Assembly (NCBI GenBank): GCA_963678675.1
Contig: OY783194.1
Coordinates: forward strand, 33,210,278-33,274,277
DNA: 64,000 nucleotides
Direction: 5' to 3'
Origin: Xiphydria camelus
Lineage: Eukaryota > Arthropoda > Insecta > Hymenoptera > Xiphydriidae
Below are positions 47,963 through 58,522 of this stretch, piece by piece (position 1 is the first letter of the stretch; each line of letters opens with the position of its first letter). The notes under the pieces are model-generated. The model ran no database searches. It saw only the letters and a list, made by a program, of their open reading frames with translations, and had not been told where the DNA came from. A program made the position numbers and the translations under genes.

Positions 47963-50900
47963 TCAGGTGGTGCACCACGCGAGCACCACCTTCTTGAACG
48001 GAACGAAGATCGCTCTGTCCGACTCGCTGAAATTCGAATACGACGTAATGGTTAACGATTTAGGGGGACCGTTAAGGCCATCACACGTGAAAAAACGTAA
48101 GCAGTAACAGTAAGGATTGACCAATGAGAAATATCATTCTTACGGAATTATGCTTAAACAAGCTTTCTGATTGGTCAATCCTTACTGTTACTGCTTATGT
48201 TTTTTCACGTGTGATGGCCTTTACGGTCTTCGGCTCGCAATCGAGGGGAAGTTCGCGGAGAAACGATACTCGTAGAGATCCCGTGCGAGGAAGCCACTCG
48301 AGAGAGAAATTGAAGGGTTCCATAATGAAAAAGACTTCTCGAAAACGGTAATGGGAGTACAACCGGCTGGTCGTATCGGAGAAAAAAGTTTCGCGAGGAA
48401 AATATCTCACGCTACCGTTATCCGCGAGGTAGCCACCGCTGCCACCGCCGGCACGCCATTCCGATCGCCTTCTTCCCCCGTGGTTATCAAGAAGCGAAAC
48501 TCGAGGTGCAGAGGTACTTTCACGTCACGCGACAGATACGAAGCTGCGAGGCAATTGTACGCAATATCATTGTACGATACGCGCTATTGCGAATAGCTTA
48601 TTATCCTGCCCTTCACACTAAGAGAAATAATTGCTAGTGCTAAAAAAATGTTTCCTTCAATCAAAAACACGAAATAATTTCAGGATCCAGTCTCATGGTT
48701 TTCTTCGTGCGAAAAAATATTGAGCAGGCTCGAGTAATTGTTTTTTCTTGCGCAGGAAGAATTTCTTGTTTTCACGACGAAATTCTTGAACCAAGAATGG
48801 TATATATTCTTCGATAAAGAATATGTATTCTTAAAAATTTGCAAGATCATATACATGTGTTCTTGATTCGAGAAACATTTTTTGGACACTATTATTTCTC
48901 TCAGCGCATCGTCGGAATCGGAAAACGTACGTACGAAATGTCCCTGTAATGCGACCCGGAGCGCGAATGCCAAGGTACCGCCGCACGAGAGCAGCCTACA
49001 GTAACGCTCAGCGTTCCGCCGACTCCCTTCCTCCTACAAGGCAAAACGTTCGCGTGGCTCGATAATGCACGTGTATACATATACGTATGCGAGTACACGG
49101 ATGTACGTACGAACGCGTCCGCCGATCTCGGCTGGGCGGCGAAGCCCGGCGAATGTAACGCGAGGTTATCGCGGGCGAAATTGCTTTTGTCACGCAGCTC
49201 GCAACATGGCCCATTACCTCGAAAACACGATGCAATTACGAAATTAAATACAGCGAGCGATTTAAGAAGCGCCTGCAGTAGCGGAATACTTATAATTGAG
49301 AGGCGCGGGTGTCGTTGCGCGACGATTCTAGATAACGCGCCTTTGGGTCGGAACGAAGGTCACTCAACTCACCAATCGAAGAATCTCCTGCCGTGGAAAG
49401 TGCCGTCCGAGGTGCCGTTGTCGTTTGGCAGTTCCACCCCGACGTGAGTATCCTCCCGACCCGGCACCGGTCCCACGTACCTGACCCTGCCTTGAAGAAC
49501 TCTTCCCTCCGGCGAGATGACCTTTACCAGGTGGTCCAGCTTGAGATCTCGAGGTACCTGAGGAGCACAAATTCGTCCACCCCGATCGCAATCCCGTTTT
49601 CCTTGCCGACCGCGAGAGTAACGCGATTGCACGAGATACCGCGAAGATGTTTACTCACCTTCGGCAGATAAGGTCTAGCATCCTGGGGAGGATTCCACTC
49701 GCGGAAGAGGTCGGGCTCGGAGTGTCGTCGCGTTCTCCTCCGCCTGGTCGCCTGTCTGCTCCAATAATCAGAGCTGGAGATGGTCAGCATAGAGTCTATG
49801 CTGCGCCTCAAGTAATCTTCGGCCTCGTCGATCAACGATTCCGTCGAGTCACCGCTATTGTCGCCGCCCACCGAATCGGAACGCAGATTGGGCAGGCTTC
49901 CCCGTGTCATGGGACATTCTGCAAGGGATGCAAATGTCCAAAGTTATCGGCTATGCCTTTGTCGATTGCAAAGAAAGGACCGGTATTGATTTTCGTCGGA
50001 GTGCTACGGCTTACCTTGAAAGGTGACCTTCGAACGCGTCCTCTTCGGAGCGTTCTTCGAGGCCCTCGAAGACGCCGAGGGCGGATGAACGTGAGTCGGA
50101 GACGAAGGCATCGAAGACCAGGTAGGTCTCGGCGTGGAGGTCGCTACCGGGACCCTCCACGTATCGAACGATGCCGCGGTAGCTCTCCAGGAATGCCTTC
50201 GAGGCGGACCACTGATCACTTCGAGACCGGGCGACGCAATAGACGTCAGCGAACCGCGATAACGCGACGAGTATAGATCCGTCGATAGACGACAATCGTA
50301 CGACGGACTGGGCAGTCCCGCCCCGGGAGTGCAACGAGGCCAGTAGCCCGCGGGAGAACCCAAGGACTCCCGTCGAAGCGTCTCGGGTGTGCGGAGGCCG
50401 CAACCGCGCGAACCGAAACAGTTCTGCAATCAACGGCGAGATAAGGGCGCATCGTTGATGCGTGCGTACGACGAGTCGAAAGGGAGCAGCTCCGTTTCTC
50501 GAGCCGGGGCGCTGAAATGAAATTACCGGCACGGGGCGGAAGCCCTGCACGCGCGAAGCCCACTCTTGCGAGAAATTTCACTCTCGCGTGCTCGGCTCGC
50601 GCCGGAACATCGGGGAAAATCGCGCCAGCGCAATCGTTAGTTTACCATACGTGCTTCCTACACACGTTCGAGTAGCTCGATAATCGAATCCCGGCGAAAC
50701 GAGTCGGTTGGCCGCGAGAAAGTATTTCCAATCGGAGTGCTCTACCGCGTTGAAGACTAAACTTACTCGCCAGGGAAGAAACTCGAAGCACTATTACCTC
50801 ATTTTTTATGAATGTGTGGCCTATATCGATATAAGACTTTATTACAAATAAAAACGTAATTTTCAAAAGAGTATTATACAAATATGAGCACACAGGTAAT

Positions 50901-53900
50901 GAGATAATAGTGATTCGAGTTTCTCTCCTGGCGAGTAAATTTAGTCTCGTGTGGTACACGCTCTTACACGCATGAGAGGACCTCGAGGCAATTTCCATTG
51001 AAAACGACGAACCGTAAAGAAACGCAGTGTAAGCAGAGAGCGGTAATTAGTCATCTGGAGTACACGGAGAGACGGTCGCACATCAACTCGGCACATAAAG
51101 TGAATCGCATTAGCTTCATTCATTCGACCTTCGCGCAACACCCCGCGTGCGACAGAGTGCGTACGTACACTACCATAGTACGTGCGTACTCGTATAATCC
51201 CGATGAAACTAGACGCTACTGCGGTTAGCGTTACGCCTTCTGCTGAGACGGGACATCGCTGCGACCCTGGTTTGTTGGTAAAACGCAGCGTGACGGTCAG
51301 CGGGTTACGTAATCCGCTGTAACGGGTGTACGTTACTCGACGCCACTCTGACGATAGATCTCTCTCTCTCTCGCTCTCCCTCTCTTCCTTGTTTTCGGGT
51401 CATCGAACTCAGAATTCGTCGCTTTTCAGTTCAACGGCTGACAGAGATTGTCGCTACCCCCCCCCCCCCCTCTCCCTCTCTCACTGTCGCTCCAACAGTG
51501 GACGCGATAATGCGAATGTTGTTTCCAGGTATCGATCTGTGACGAAAGAGTGAACGAAAGAAATCGGACGAAGGGAGACAAACGAGCGGTGCTCGTGATA
51601 TACCGACTACCATCGAACCGAGGTGTTGTTGCTCCTGTTTTTATTATCGACTCGCGTTGGAAGATGTCGAAGTGCTTTTTTATCAAATTAATGGGACAGA
51701 GATAACTCCTCGGCTCGCTACGGACTGTCCGACGTCGTGTAGTTACGCTCGCGCACCGCGCTAAGTACGCATATCCCCCTCCATCCGGAAACCATAAAGT
51801 AGAGAAGAACGCCTCGAGCGACAACTACCCTTTCGCACCGTTAAACGTTCCCCTTCCACCCGCGTGCAATGATTTTCATTATAATACTTTTCATCCGACG
51901 AACGACTCGTAACCGTTCCGAATCAGTCTCGACGTAGTACGGAAAATTTTGTATATTAAAAATGAAAAATAAAATATCTTTGGAATCGCAAATCAAAATT
52001 ATATTTTACACTATTTTAATCAAAATAAAATAATTCAATGTTTAATATGAAACAAATTTAATGGAATTGAATGAAATGAATCTTCTAAAAAAAATAATAA
52101 AAACCTTAATCAAAATTTTTATATTGACTAAATGAATATAAATATAACGTATATAAGGTACTAGATTTTTAATTAAAACGAAATTCGTTACCTACCGGGG
52201 AATGCGGGTCGTGACACAGGTGATCCGCGCTCCTCGACAACTCGGGAACCATGCTGGTGAAGCTGATGTCCGACAGCATGACCCTCCTGGCCTCGCGAGT
52301 CTTGTCGGACAGCCTCAACCTGCCCGCCACGCCGGCCGGAAGCGCAAACTTGCTCGGCAGCGTCGTGAAGGTGTGGGCCACTTTGTGCGCGAGATAACTC
52401 TCCGACCGCCACTGAGCCGGAAGTGCGGAGATGTCGGTTTGGGCGCCGGATTCGCGAGTCGCGCCGCAGCTGCGGTCCATCACCGGGCGCAGAGGCGCCG
52501 CGCTTTTCCTGCGCCCGATCGCCAGAGCCTCCCGATGAATGATCGGCCTGGAAGCAAGACGTTCGCTTCGATTTCTCGCGAGGAAACGAGCGATCCCGTG
52601 TTCGAGGGAAGCTTACCGATAAGCCGTGGGTGGTGCCGCCAGAGTGTTCCTCCTCGCGGCGTACCTCGCCGAGTGATCCGTCTCCTCGACGACGCCGCAC
52701 TTGCTGATGTCCGTTTCCACGAGTACCGAGCATTGAGACCACATTTTGCTCAATCGCGTGTTCGAGCCCTCGTCGAACCTGTCGACGCTCTCCTCGCGAT
52801 CGATACTCGAGCTCTGCGAGGAAACCGCCTCTTCCACCGAGCTGGTCTTATCGCCGTTGCAAACCAGCGCCTCGCCCTCGGCGGTCTTGGTGTACTTCAG
52901 CAGCACCGGCTGACTCGACTGCTGCCAGCCCTCGTTTTCCGTGATCGAAACCAAGTCCTCCTGCAGACCCACGTCCCGGCAGGTCTCGTCGGTCGTGAAT
53001 ATCAGCTCGATGTCGTCGAGCTCTTCGGACTCGTTCTCCGATTCCGCCGGCTTCGCTTCCGGCTGCGGGTTCTCCGGGTTGTCGCTGAACACGGAATTGT
53101 CCCCGTCCGACACGGACTTCAAGCTCAGGTCCTCCGGGTCCCTGGAGTCGGGCACCTCGAGGAGATCGATGTTACCGCTTCCGTCGTCCGCGCTGCGAGA
53201 CTCGGTGCACTCGATCGACGGCGCGGAGGACCGTACCGCGGTGGCGGTGCCTCGCGACTCTCCCGCGCTCGTCGGGCAGCCCGGGCTCTCCTTCGGACTC
53301 GTAGTCGCGCTCCTCGCCTCGACGGTCCCGTCGGCTTTCGCTTTGGCCGCGTCCATCGTGATGCCGGCCGCGACTGGCTGCGACGAACTGACAAACGTAC
53401 ACACCGTTTACATACAGGGTGAGTCTAGCCGGGCGGAGATGAGCGGGGTTATTAATAGATCCTGCGAAACGCGGCATCCTTTTAATTATGCGTCGTTCGC
53501 GGCACAATTGGCTCGACGCGCAGCCACGTAAACGGCAACGCGGTGGCCGCCTGGCCGGCGGCAATTTGTCGCTGTCGTCTGTACCTTCGCGAACTCGTAA
53601 AACGTACCGCGAAAAGAAAATCACGGTTGCCGTACCGGGCGCGCGATACAAATTTTCTAATACAGTGCCGCGAGCTGTGTAAACGACGCGTGCGAAAACG
53701 CCGGTACTTCCCCGTATTTTCCGGTTCTCCAGTTCCTTCCAGGAAAAGGCGTCGACTTTATTTCTCCCATCCGCGCTTACGGCCTTTGGATATACTAATT
53801 ACGCGCGGCATCGCTTAAAGACAAGGAGTGGACGCGAAGCGTAGACACCTCGTAATCTCTCGACTCGCGAAACAAAAAAAAATAGCCGCTCCACTTTCGA

Positions 53901-55557
53901 CACACTTCTCCGCTCGCGACGCTTAACGCGCGCTAGTTTGCAGTACTGTCTAGCGTCTCTTCGCTTTAAAGGGGATGTGGAGCCGCGAAAACGGAACGCT
54001 CACGGAGTCTCTCGACACCGCGATTCGCGATGTCTTTTCCAGCCGCGTTGTAACGTATCGATCGCCGGATCGACTTCACCGAAGCGGTCGTCTATTCTGG
54101 AGAACTCCACGAGCGAGTTAAGAGGCTTTGGAAGAACTCACTCCTTGCTCGTTATTAGCGATGAGGAAGGGAGAGGAGGGCTGGTGGCAGCATCGCTGGA
54201 AAATTCACTGCTCCTGCTGATTATCCTCCGACGTAAGACGTGATTCTCCAGCGCGAGTCGCTCCACGGTCTCGACGTAATTCTCGCCGGAAAAGTCGCCG
54301 ACGGTTTCTTTCAAACGCCGGAGCTCTTCCCGCGACGAGTCCAACGCGGTGCGCAGCGAAATTACGGTCTGTTGAAAGGAAAATAGGGGTCTGCATTTTT
54401 TGCCACGCCTTGATCCTAAAAAGAAATGGGTAGCTCCTGGCATCGATGTTCCGGCGGATTACAATTTTCCGGAACCCTCCTCTTGACATGTAAATTCATT
54501 CGGTTGTGATATACATGAGCGTTAAGAGGATCCGAAGCTCGTCGAACGAGCGCTGCAAAGCGATCCGCTTGTCTCCACACTTACGCGCGCAAGTGCTCTT
54601 CGCGAAATCTCACTCGAAGCCCCGTCCAATGAAACGTTCGAATGTGTGGGTACGAATTCCCGATAGCGGGCTTTTCCATAACGACCACTCATCGGTTCCG
54701 TTTGACCGGCTTCACTCGAGAATTTCGTAATACGGCCGACAATGTCCACTCTTTCGACTCGTTATAAAAAACTTTAAACGATATATAAACGAATTTAATA
54801 TTTTTTATTCCAACGCTACCCGCTGTGCGGCACGCACGCCGTCCAACGCAGTCGATGTTCCGATAAGCGAGAAAAAAAAATGAATGTATACAGTCGTTTC
54901 GGATAACGCGCGTATGTATAATAGATTTGGTCGATAGTAATTTCCTATATGCCGAAACACGGCGCGACTATCGTATTTCGAGAGTACCTACGGAAATCAA
55001 ATCAGAGTCGCTGGCAGCTGGCTGGCTGTGAAACTCGATCTTCTAAATAAATGTATTTTATTTTTTCATTTTTTTTATAATACTCTTTTCTCAGTGTACG
55101 TCTCTCTATCTTTCCGATGACGTTACAATCTTGTAAAAAGAAATGCACACTAACTATGCGAATAATTCTTTTTTGGAACATTTTCTTTTTCGTGTGGTAT
55201 CGAATATGCATACAGATTACAAATTGAATTTAGAATTTTAGACTGAGCTAGCTCGTCTCTTTTTTACTATACGCCCTCTCGTAACCAGTTCTAAAAAAAT
55301 ATTCAATCTCGTAAAACTACTTTCGACCGACCCTGATCGCCTTATCCTTCAGTCGTTCATTCTCCTTCGTCCCTGCCGATTTTCCGTCGCTTCGGCTCTT
55401 CGCTCTCCCGTACTACGAGGGATTCGTTCCCCGAGACGCGAAAGATTTACTCACGCACCTGGTGCAAGGCTCTTACGACGTCGAGGCCGGGAATTCCCGG
55501 GGATGGCAGGGTGAGCTGCAGCCCCTGGTGTACCAGCCGACCAGTTTCAGCTTCCAT
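47963..55557 (-). CDS. CAP-Gly domain and coiled-coil protein
   Basis: Eight exons in transcript order: 55557-55459, 54368-54142, 53387-52617, 52547-52196, 50423-50015, 49918-49659, 49557-49373 and 48026-47963, giving 788 residues. After a 33-residue N-terminus, a short coiled coil follows (SLRTALDSSREELRRLKE, ~36-80). Next comes a long Ser/Glu-rich region of low order, then a conserved-looking block WRSESYLAHKVAHTFTTLP. A Ser/Pro/Arg-rich stretch and SLIDEAEDYLRRSIDSML follow. The CAP-Gly domain is C-terminal (~708-784): HLVKVISPEGRVLQGRVRY, GREDTHVGVELPNDNG, then FFD-C across the last intron and IFVPFKKVVLAW. CAP-Gly domains bind the EEY/F tails of tubulin or EB proteins, so a microtubule-associated role is likely. 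The GKNDG signature is altered to GTSDG. Exon 1 may extend upstream to an in-frame Met at 55653. I cannot assign an ortholog; it does not look like CLIP, p150Glued, CYLD or a kinesin. Confidence 0.85.
48069..48226. mobile_element. Foldback MITE with 62-bp arms in the last intron of the CAP-Gly gene
   Basis: Left arm 48069-48130 and right arm 48165-48226 match in reverse complement at about 59 of 62 positions. They start CCGTTAAGGCCATCACACG / CCGTAAAGGCCATCACACG and end TTGACCAATGAGAA / TTGACCAATCAGAA. The loop is only 34 bases. It lies 43 bp from the final exon (48026), beside the splice acceptor. The high arm identity implies a recent insertion or conversion. Confidence 0.9.
48618..48907. 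mobile_element. MITE related to family B in a CAP-Gly gene intron
   Basis: About 290 bp. The left end is CACTAAGAGAAATAAT and the right end, in reverse complement, is CGCTGAGAGAAATAAT. The interior contains runs such as AGGAAGAATTTCTTG and CAAGAATGG that may pair. It is noncoding. The terminus resembles the family B CACTGAGAAAAATA end but differs in the run after GAG. Confidence 0.6.
50742..50957. mobile_element. MITE family A, copy 2
   Basis: About 216 bp in a CAP-Gly gene intron. The left is GACTAAACTTACTCGCCAGG; the right, in reverse complement, is GACTAAATTTACTCGCCAGG. Then GAAACTCGAAGCACTATTA pairs with GAAACTCGAATCACTATTA. The interior shares GCCTATATCGATATAAGACT with copy 1 (GCCTACATCGATATAAGACT). 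Confidence 0.85.
51355..51480. repeat. (TC)n tract and a 14-base C run
   Basis: A TC dinucleotide tract lies at about 51359-51375, with imperfect TC continuing to 51390. An uninterrupted 14-C run at 51457-51470 is followed by TCTCCCTCTCTC. This lies in the intron between CAP-Gly exons at 50015-50423 and 52196-52547. Confidence 0.9.
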
Positions 55558-55787
55558 GCCTCCCCGCCCAAAGTTTCTAACGCACTTCTGCCGCCACCAC
55601 GGATCATGCCTAATTCGTTTGTCCGCACGAGTCCCACTACCCGAGCCTTTCACGGGCGACTCGCTCGCGTTACGAATTCGTCGGTGTCGATCGAACGAGC
55701 CGGTCGCCGATTCGTGCCACTCGGAATCACGGGTACGGGCTCGGTTTTTGTTGCTGCGAAAGAGGACGAGCGCGGAGATGAATCTTG

Positions 55788-56446
55788 CTTATCATATGAA
55801 GCTAAACTTACTCGTCACCCTATTGAAAAAATATCACAGATTCTCATAGAAATCTTGTGAAAATCTCATAAAATCCCCATGGGAATTTGACATGCTCTTG
55901 AAGCAGCAATTTGGAATATTCACGGATAAAAATTTAAGAGGGATGAGTAAGAATATATTGGGTTCTATGTGTACCTGTAAAAACAAATAAGATCTTGTAC
56001 CGCTCTATCAGTAATTACGAATAGAACAGCGTGTACGGGTCTTTATTTTCTTTTTTGGATCTTACTCGTTTTTGCAGATACATATAAAATTCGGTAAACC
56101 CCTATTTATCATCTCTGATACGCATGGAATCCAATGAATTCCTACTCGTCTTTCCCAAACTTTTCTGGTAAATACCTGCAATTGCTGTGTCTGAAGCACA
56201 TCATATTTCCATAGAAATTGTCCATGGAAATCTATGGGATCTTTTTCAACAGAGCATGAACGAAACTCGAATCACTATTATCTCATTATCTATGAGTTTT
56301 TTACTTATATTTTCATAATAGTTTTTTGAAAATTACACTTTTATCTACAATAGTCGTATATCGATGTAGCCCAAAAATTCATAAATAACGAGATAATAAT
56401 AATGAAAGTTTCCTCGCGAATAAGCTTAGCCCAATACGGTATAATA
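55788..56446. mobile_element. MITE family A, copy 3, split by a nested foldback
   Basis: The left terminus (GAAGCTAAACTTACTCGTCA, about 55798-55817) and the rest of the element (GAAACTCGAATCACTATTATCTC from about 56261 to AATAAGCTTAGCCCAATAC near 56436) match family A but are separated by about 440 bp. The inserted segment (about 55818-56259) is itself palindromic. Its ends are CTATTGAAAAAATATCACAG and, in reverse complement, CTGTTGAAAAAGATCCCATAG. CTGTAAAAACAAATAAGATC near its centre pairs with CTGCAAAAACGAGTAAGATC. Confidence 0.75.
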
Positions 56447-58517
56447 TGTATATTTGTTTTAATAGGGCGAAGAATGACCGCCGAAACGTTCTATCTAATC
56501 GTTTATGAATTATTCGGGTAGGAAACAATTAACGAAACGACGGCCGCGGATATTCGTGAAGTAAAAATCAATGAAAGAATATAAAAATAGAACGGATACG
56601 TTGTTATTCGTAGACTACGCGCGCTCATTATCGTATTTCAAAGATAAGCATCGCGCGCGACAGCCATGATGTTTCCCGAATTTGAAATCGATATCGATCG
56701 GAAAACTGCAAGCTACAAAAAATACGTCGACGTTACTCGATGCACCGTCCGCGAGTGCACCGTCGGTAGTGTTTTGCCATTTATTTGGGGTACCGCGCGT
56801 CGCTCCGCGTTTCGCTCGAAAGAATGACGGGTCGAATCGAGCGTTCCAGTCGAGTGGAATTTATCCAAATAACGCGAGGGAGCAAAAAGTACCACGCGCG
56901 CCCGGTGCTCGTAGGTACGGTGCGTAAAAGAGAGAGAGGGTATTGATTTCTCCCCGTAATTTTCTCTCGAGCGATACGAACGCGCGTTTCGAGTGACGTT
57001 CGAACGTGACGATCCGCGAGCGGAAGTCAAGTAGGTACTCCGCGTGCGTTCGATGCGTAGCACGAGGTGTGCGTCCAATTTTGGAAGCGGAAACCGACGG
57101 GACGTTAGATGCGCTAAGCGTTCGCAGTCCGACGGAACGGGTTAGGGACTCTAAACGTTCTCACGCGCAGGAATACGAACGCCTCGCGCGGTGCGCTCGT
57201 GATTATCAGACCATGATGTGAGATACGAAAGCAATTATACGAACATCTCGGCTCTCCCCGTAACGCGAGAGTTCGTGGCGGTCACGCGACGCGTTCGCGT
57301 TTTGCATTTCCGAGCGAGACTAATGTATTCCTGACCGCGTGTCGCCATAAGGGATCGTGGATACAACAATGAGTCATAATCGCTCGTCTCGCTCTGCGTC
57401 GCGCGTAGCAGGAGCGGCTTTTGAACGTCCCGAACAGAAAGAACGCGCGAGGCGTCTCGTTTGTCTATCCTGACAAGCTCATTCGAATCCGCGACAACGC
57501 GCGCGGGTACGTTATGCGATCGCCGCGGAAAAAATAAATCCCATTGTCCCCCCCGTCGACGCGATCATGGGGTAAGCGACATAATAGAGCCCGTCGCTGG
57601 GACTGATCTACTGCGGAAATTGACGCGCTTTGTCAGGACGCTACGCAGAGCCCGGAGAGAGCGCGATAGCACGCGGATAGATTCGCTCTCTACTCGGTGT
57701 GCGGGCGTCTTTATCGCTCACAAACGAAACCGTACCGATGCAAAGCGTTTACGACTGTATTCGAATATCGTTTCGCGATGACCAATCGTTGTCGCGGTCG
57801 GTGCAAGCGAGATTGATCAATATGGAACAGCCGGACGCTGAGAGACACGCACACTTGTACGCGAGTTGGAACGCTCTACGCGCGATCTGCGCCACGAGAA
57901 AATCCTACTACGAAACGACGTCGTACCACACTCGCCTGCGACACCGATTAACGCTGCAGGAAACGCTTTTCCACTCTCACACGACACATTTCTCAACACG
58001 TACGCACCTCTCGCGTGTCACGGAGCCGCGCTCGAATTTCACTCGCGGCGGACGCTCGACGTGTTTTCCTCAAACGCGTTTCGAAGCCTCGGTTTTCACG
58101 CGAATGTCAACAATACCGCTCGAGAACTGTCACTTGCCCTATGCAGACGACGGGAAAGATACATAACCATCAATCGGGGGCAGTGTCGACAACGTTTTCT
58201 CACCAGGACGATCACTAGATTATTCCTCTAGCGTCGCGCGGGCAGCGACGCGTCTCTCGTACTACGGAGACTCATCTTCACCGGTAAGAACTAATTTTCT
58301 CGATCGATACGATTTTCGAGATCGCCCCGATAAAAATAATTTATAAAAGCTAGCTTACCTATTTCGCACTTGCGTTACGATTATCGATGATCTAAATCTA
58401 ATTTGCGCGCCCCCATTTTATAAATTGGTACCGTCACTTATCGGCGGGTATTTCAAGGTTGACGTGCGGGTAAGAGAGGTAAAAAAGATGGATCATTTGG
58501 TAACACTCGGAAATGAT
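56447..58517. other. Gene-free stretch between CAP-Gly and RAD17 genes
   Basis: AT-rich to 56650, then CpG-rich at 56700-58300 with overlapping Arg-rich frames on both strands (up to 155 codons, 57699-58166). The gene-proximal left part should carry the CAP-Gly promoter. No RNA gene or repeat was supported. Confidence 0.45.
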
Positions 58518-58522
58518 TTATT
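58517..58522 (-). terminator. Poly(A) hexamer overlapping the RAD17 stop codon
   Basis: The minus strand reads GAA TAA ATC at the end of the RAD17 frame, so AATAAA contains the stop codon. If it is used, the 3' UTR would be only about 15-25 bases long. No test of use is possible from sequence. Confidence 0.4.

Noticed and set aside
49647..50276. 209-codon plus-strand frame
   Set aside because: It runs antisense across two CAP-Gly gene exons and the intron between them; a shadow.
50011..50550. 179-codon minus-strand frame
   Set aside because: It is in a different register from CAP-Gly exon 5 (50015-50423). The accepted register joins both neighbouring exons in phase.
52202..53422. 406-codon plus-strand frame, the longest in the window
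   Set aside because: It is antisense to coding exons of the CAP-Gly gene, whose minus-strand exons join in phase. The plus frame is a shadow of that codon usage.
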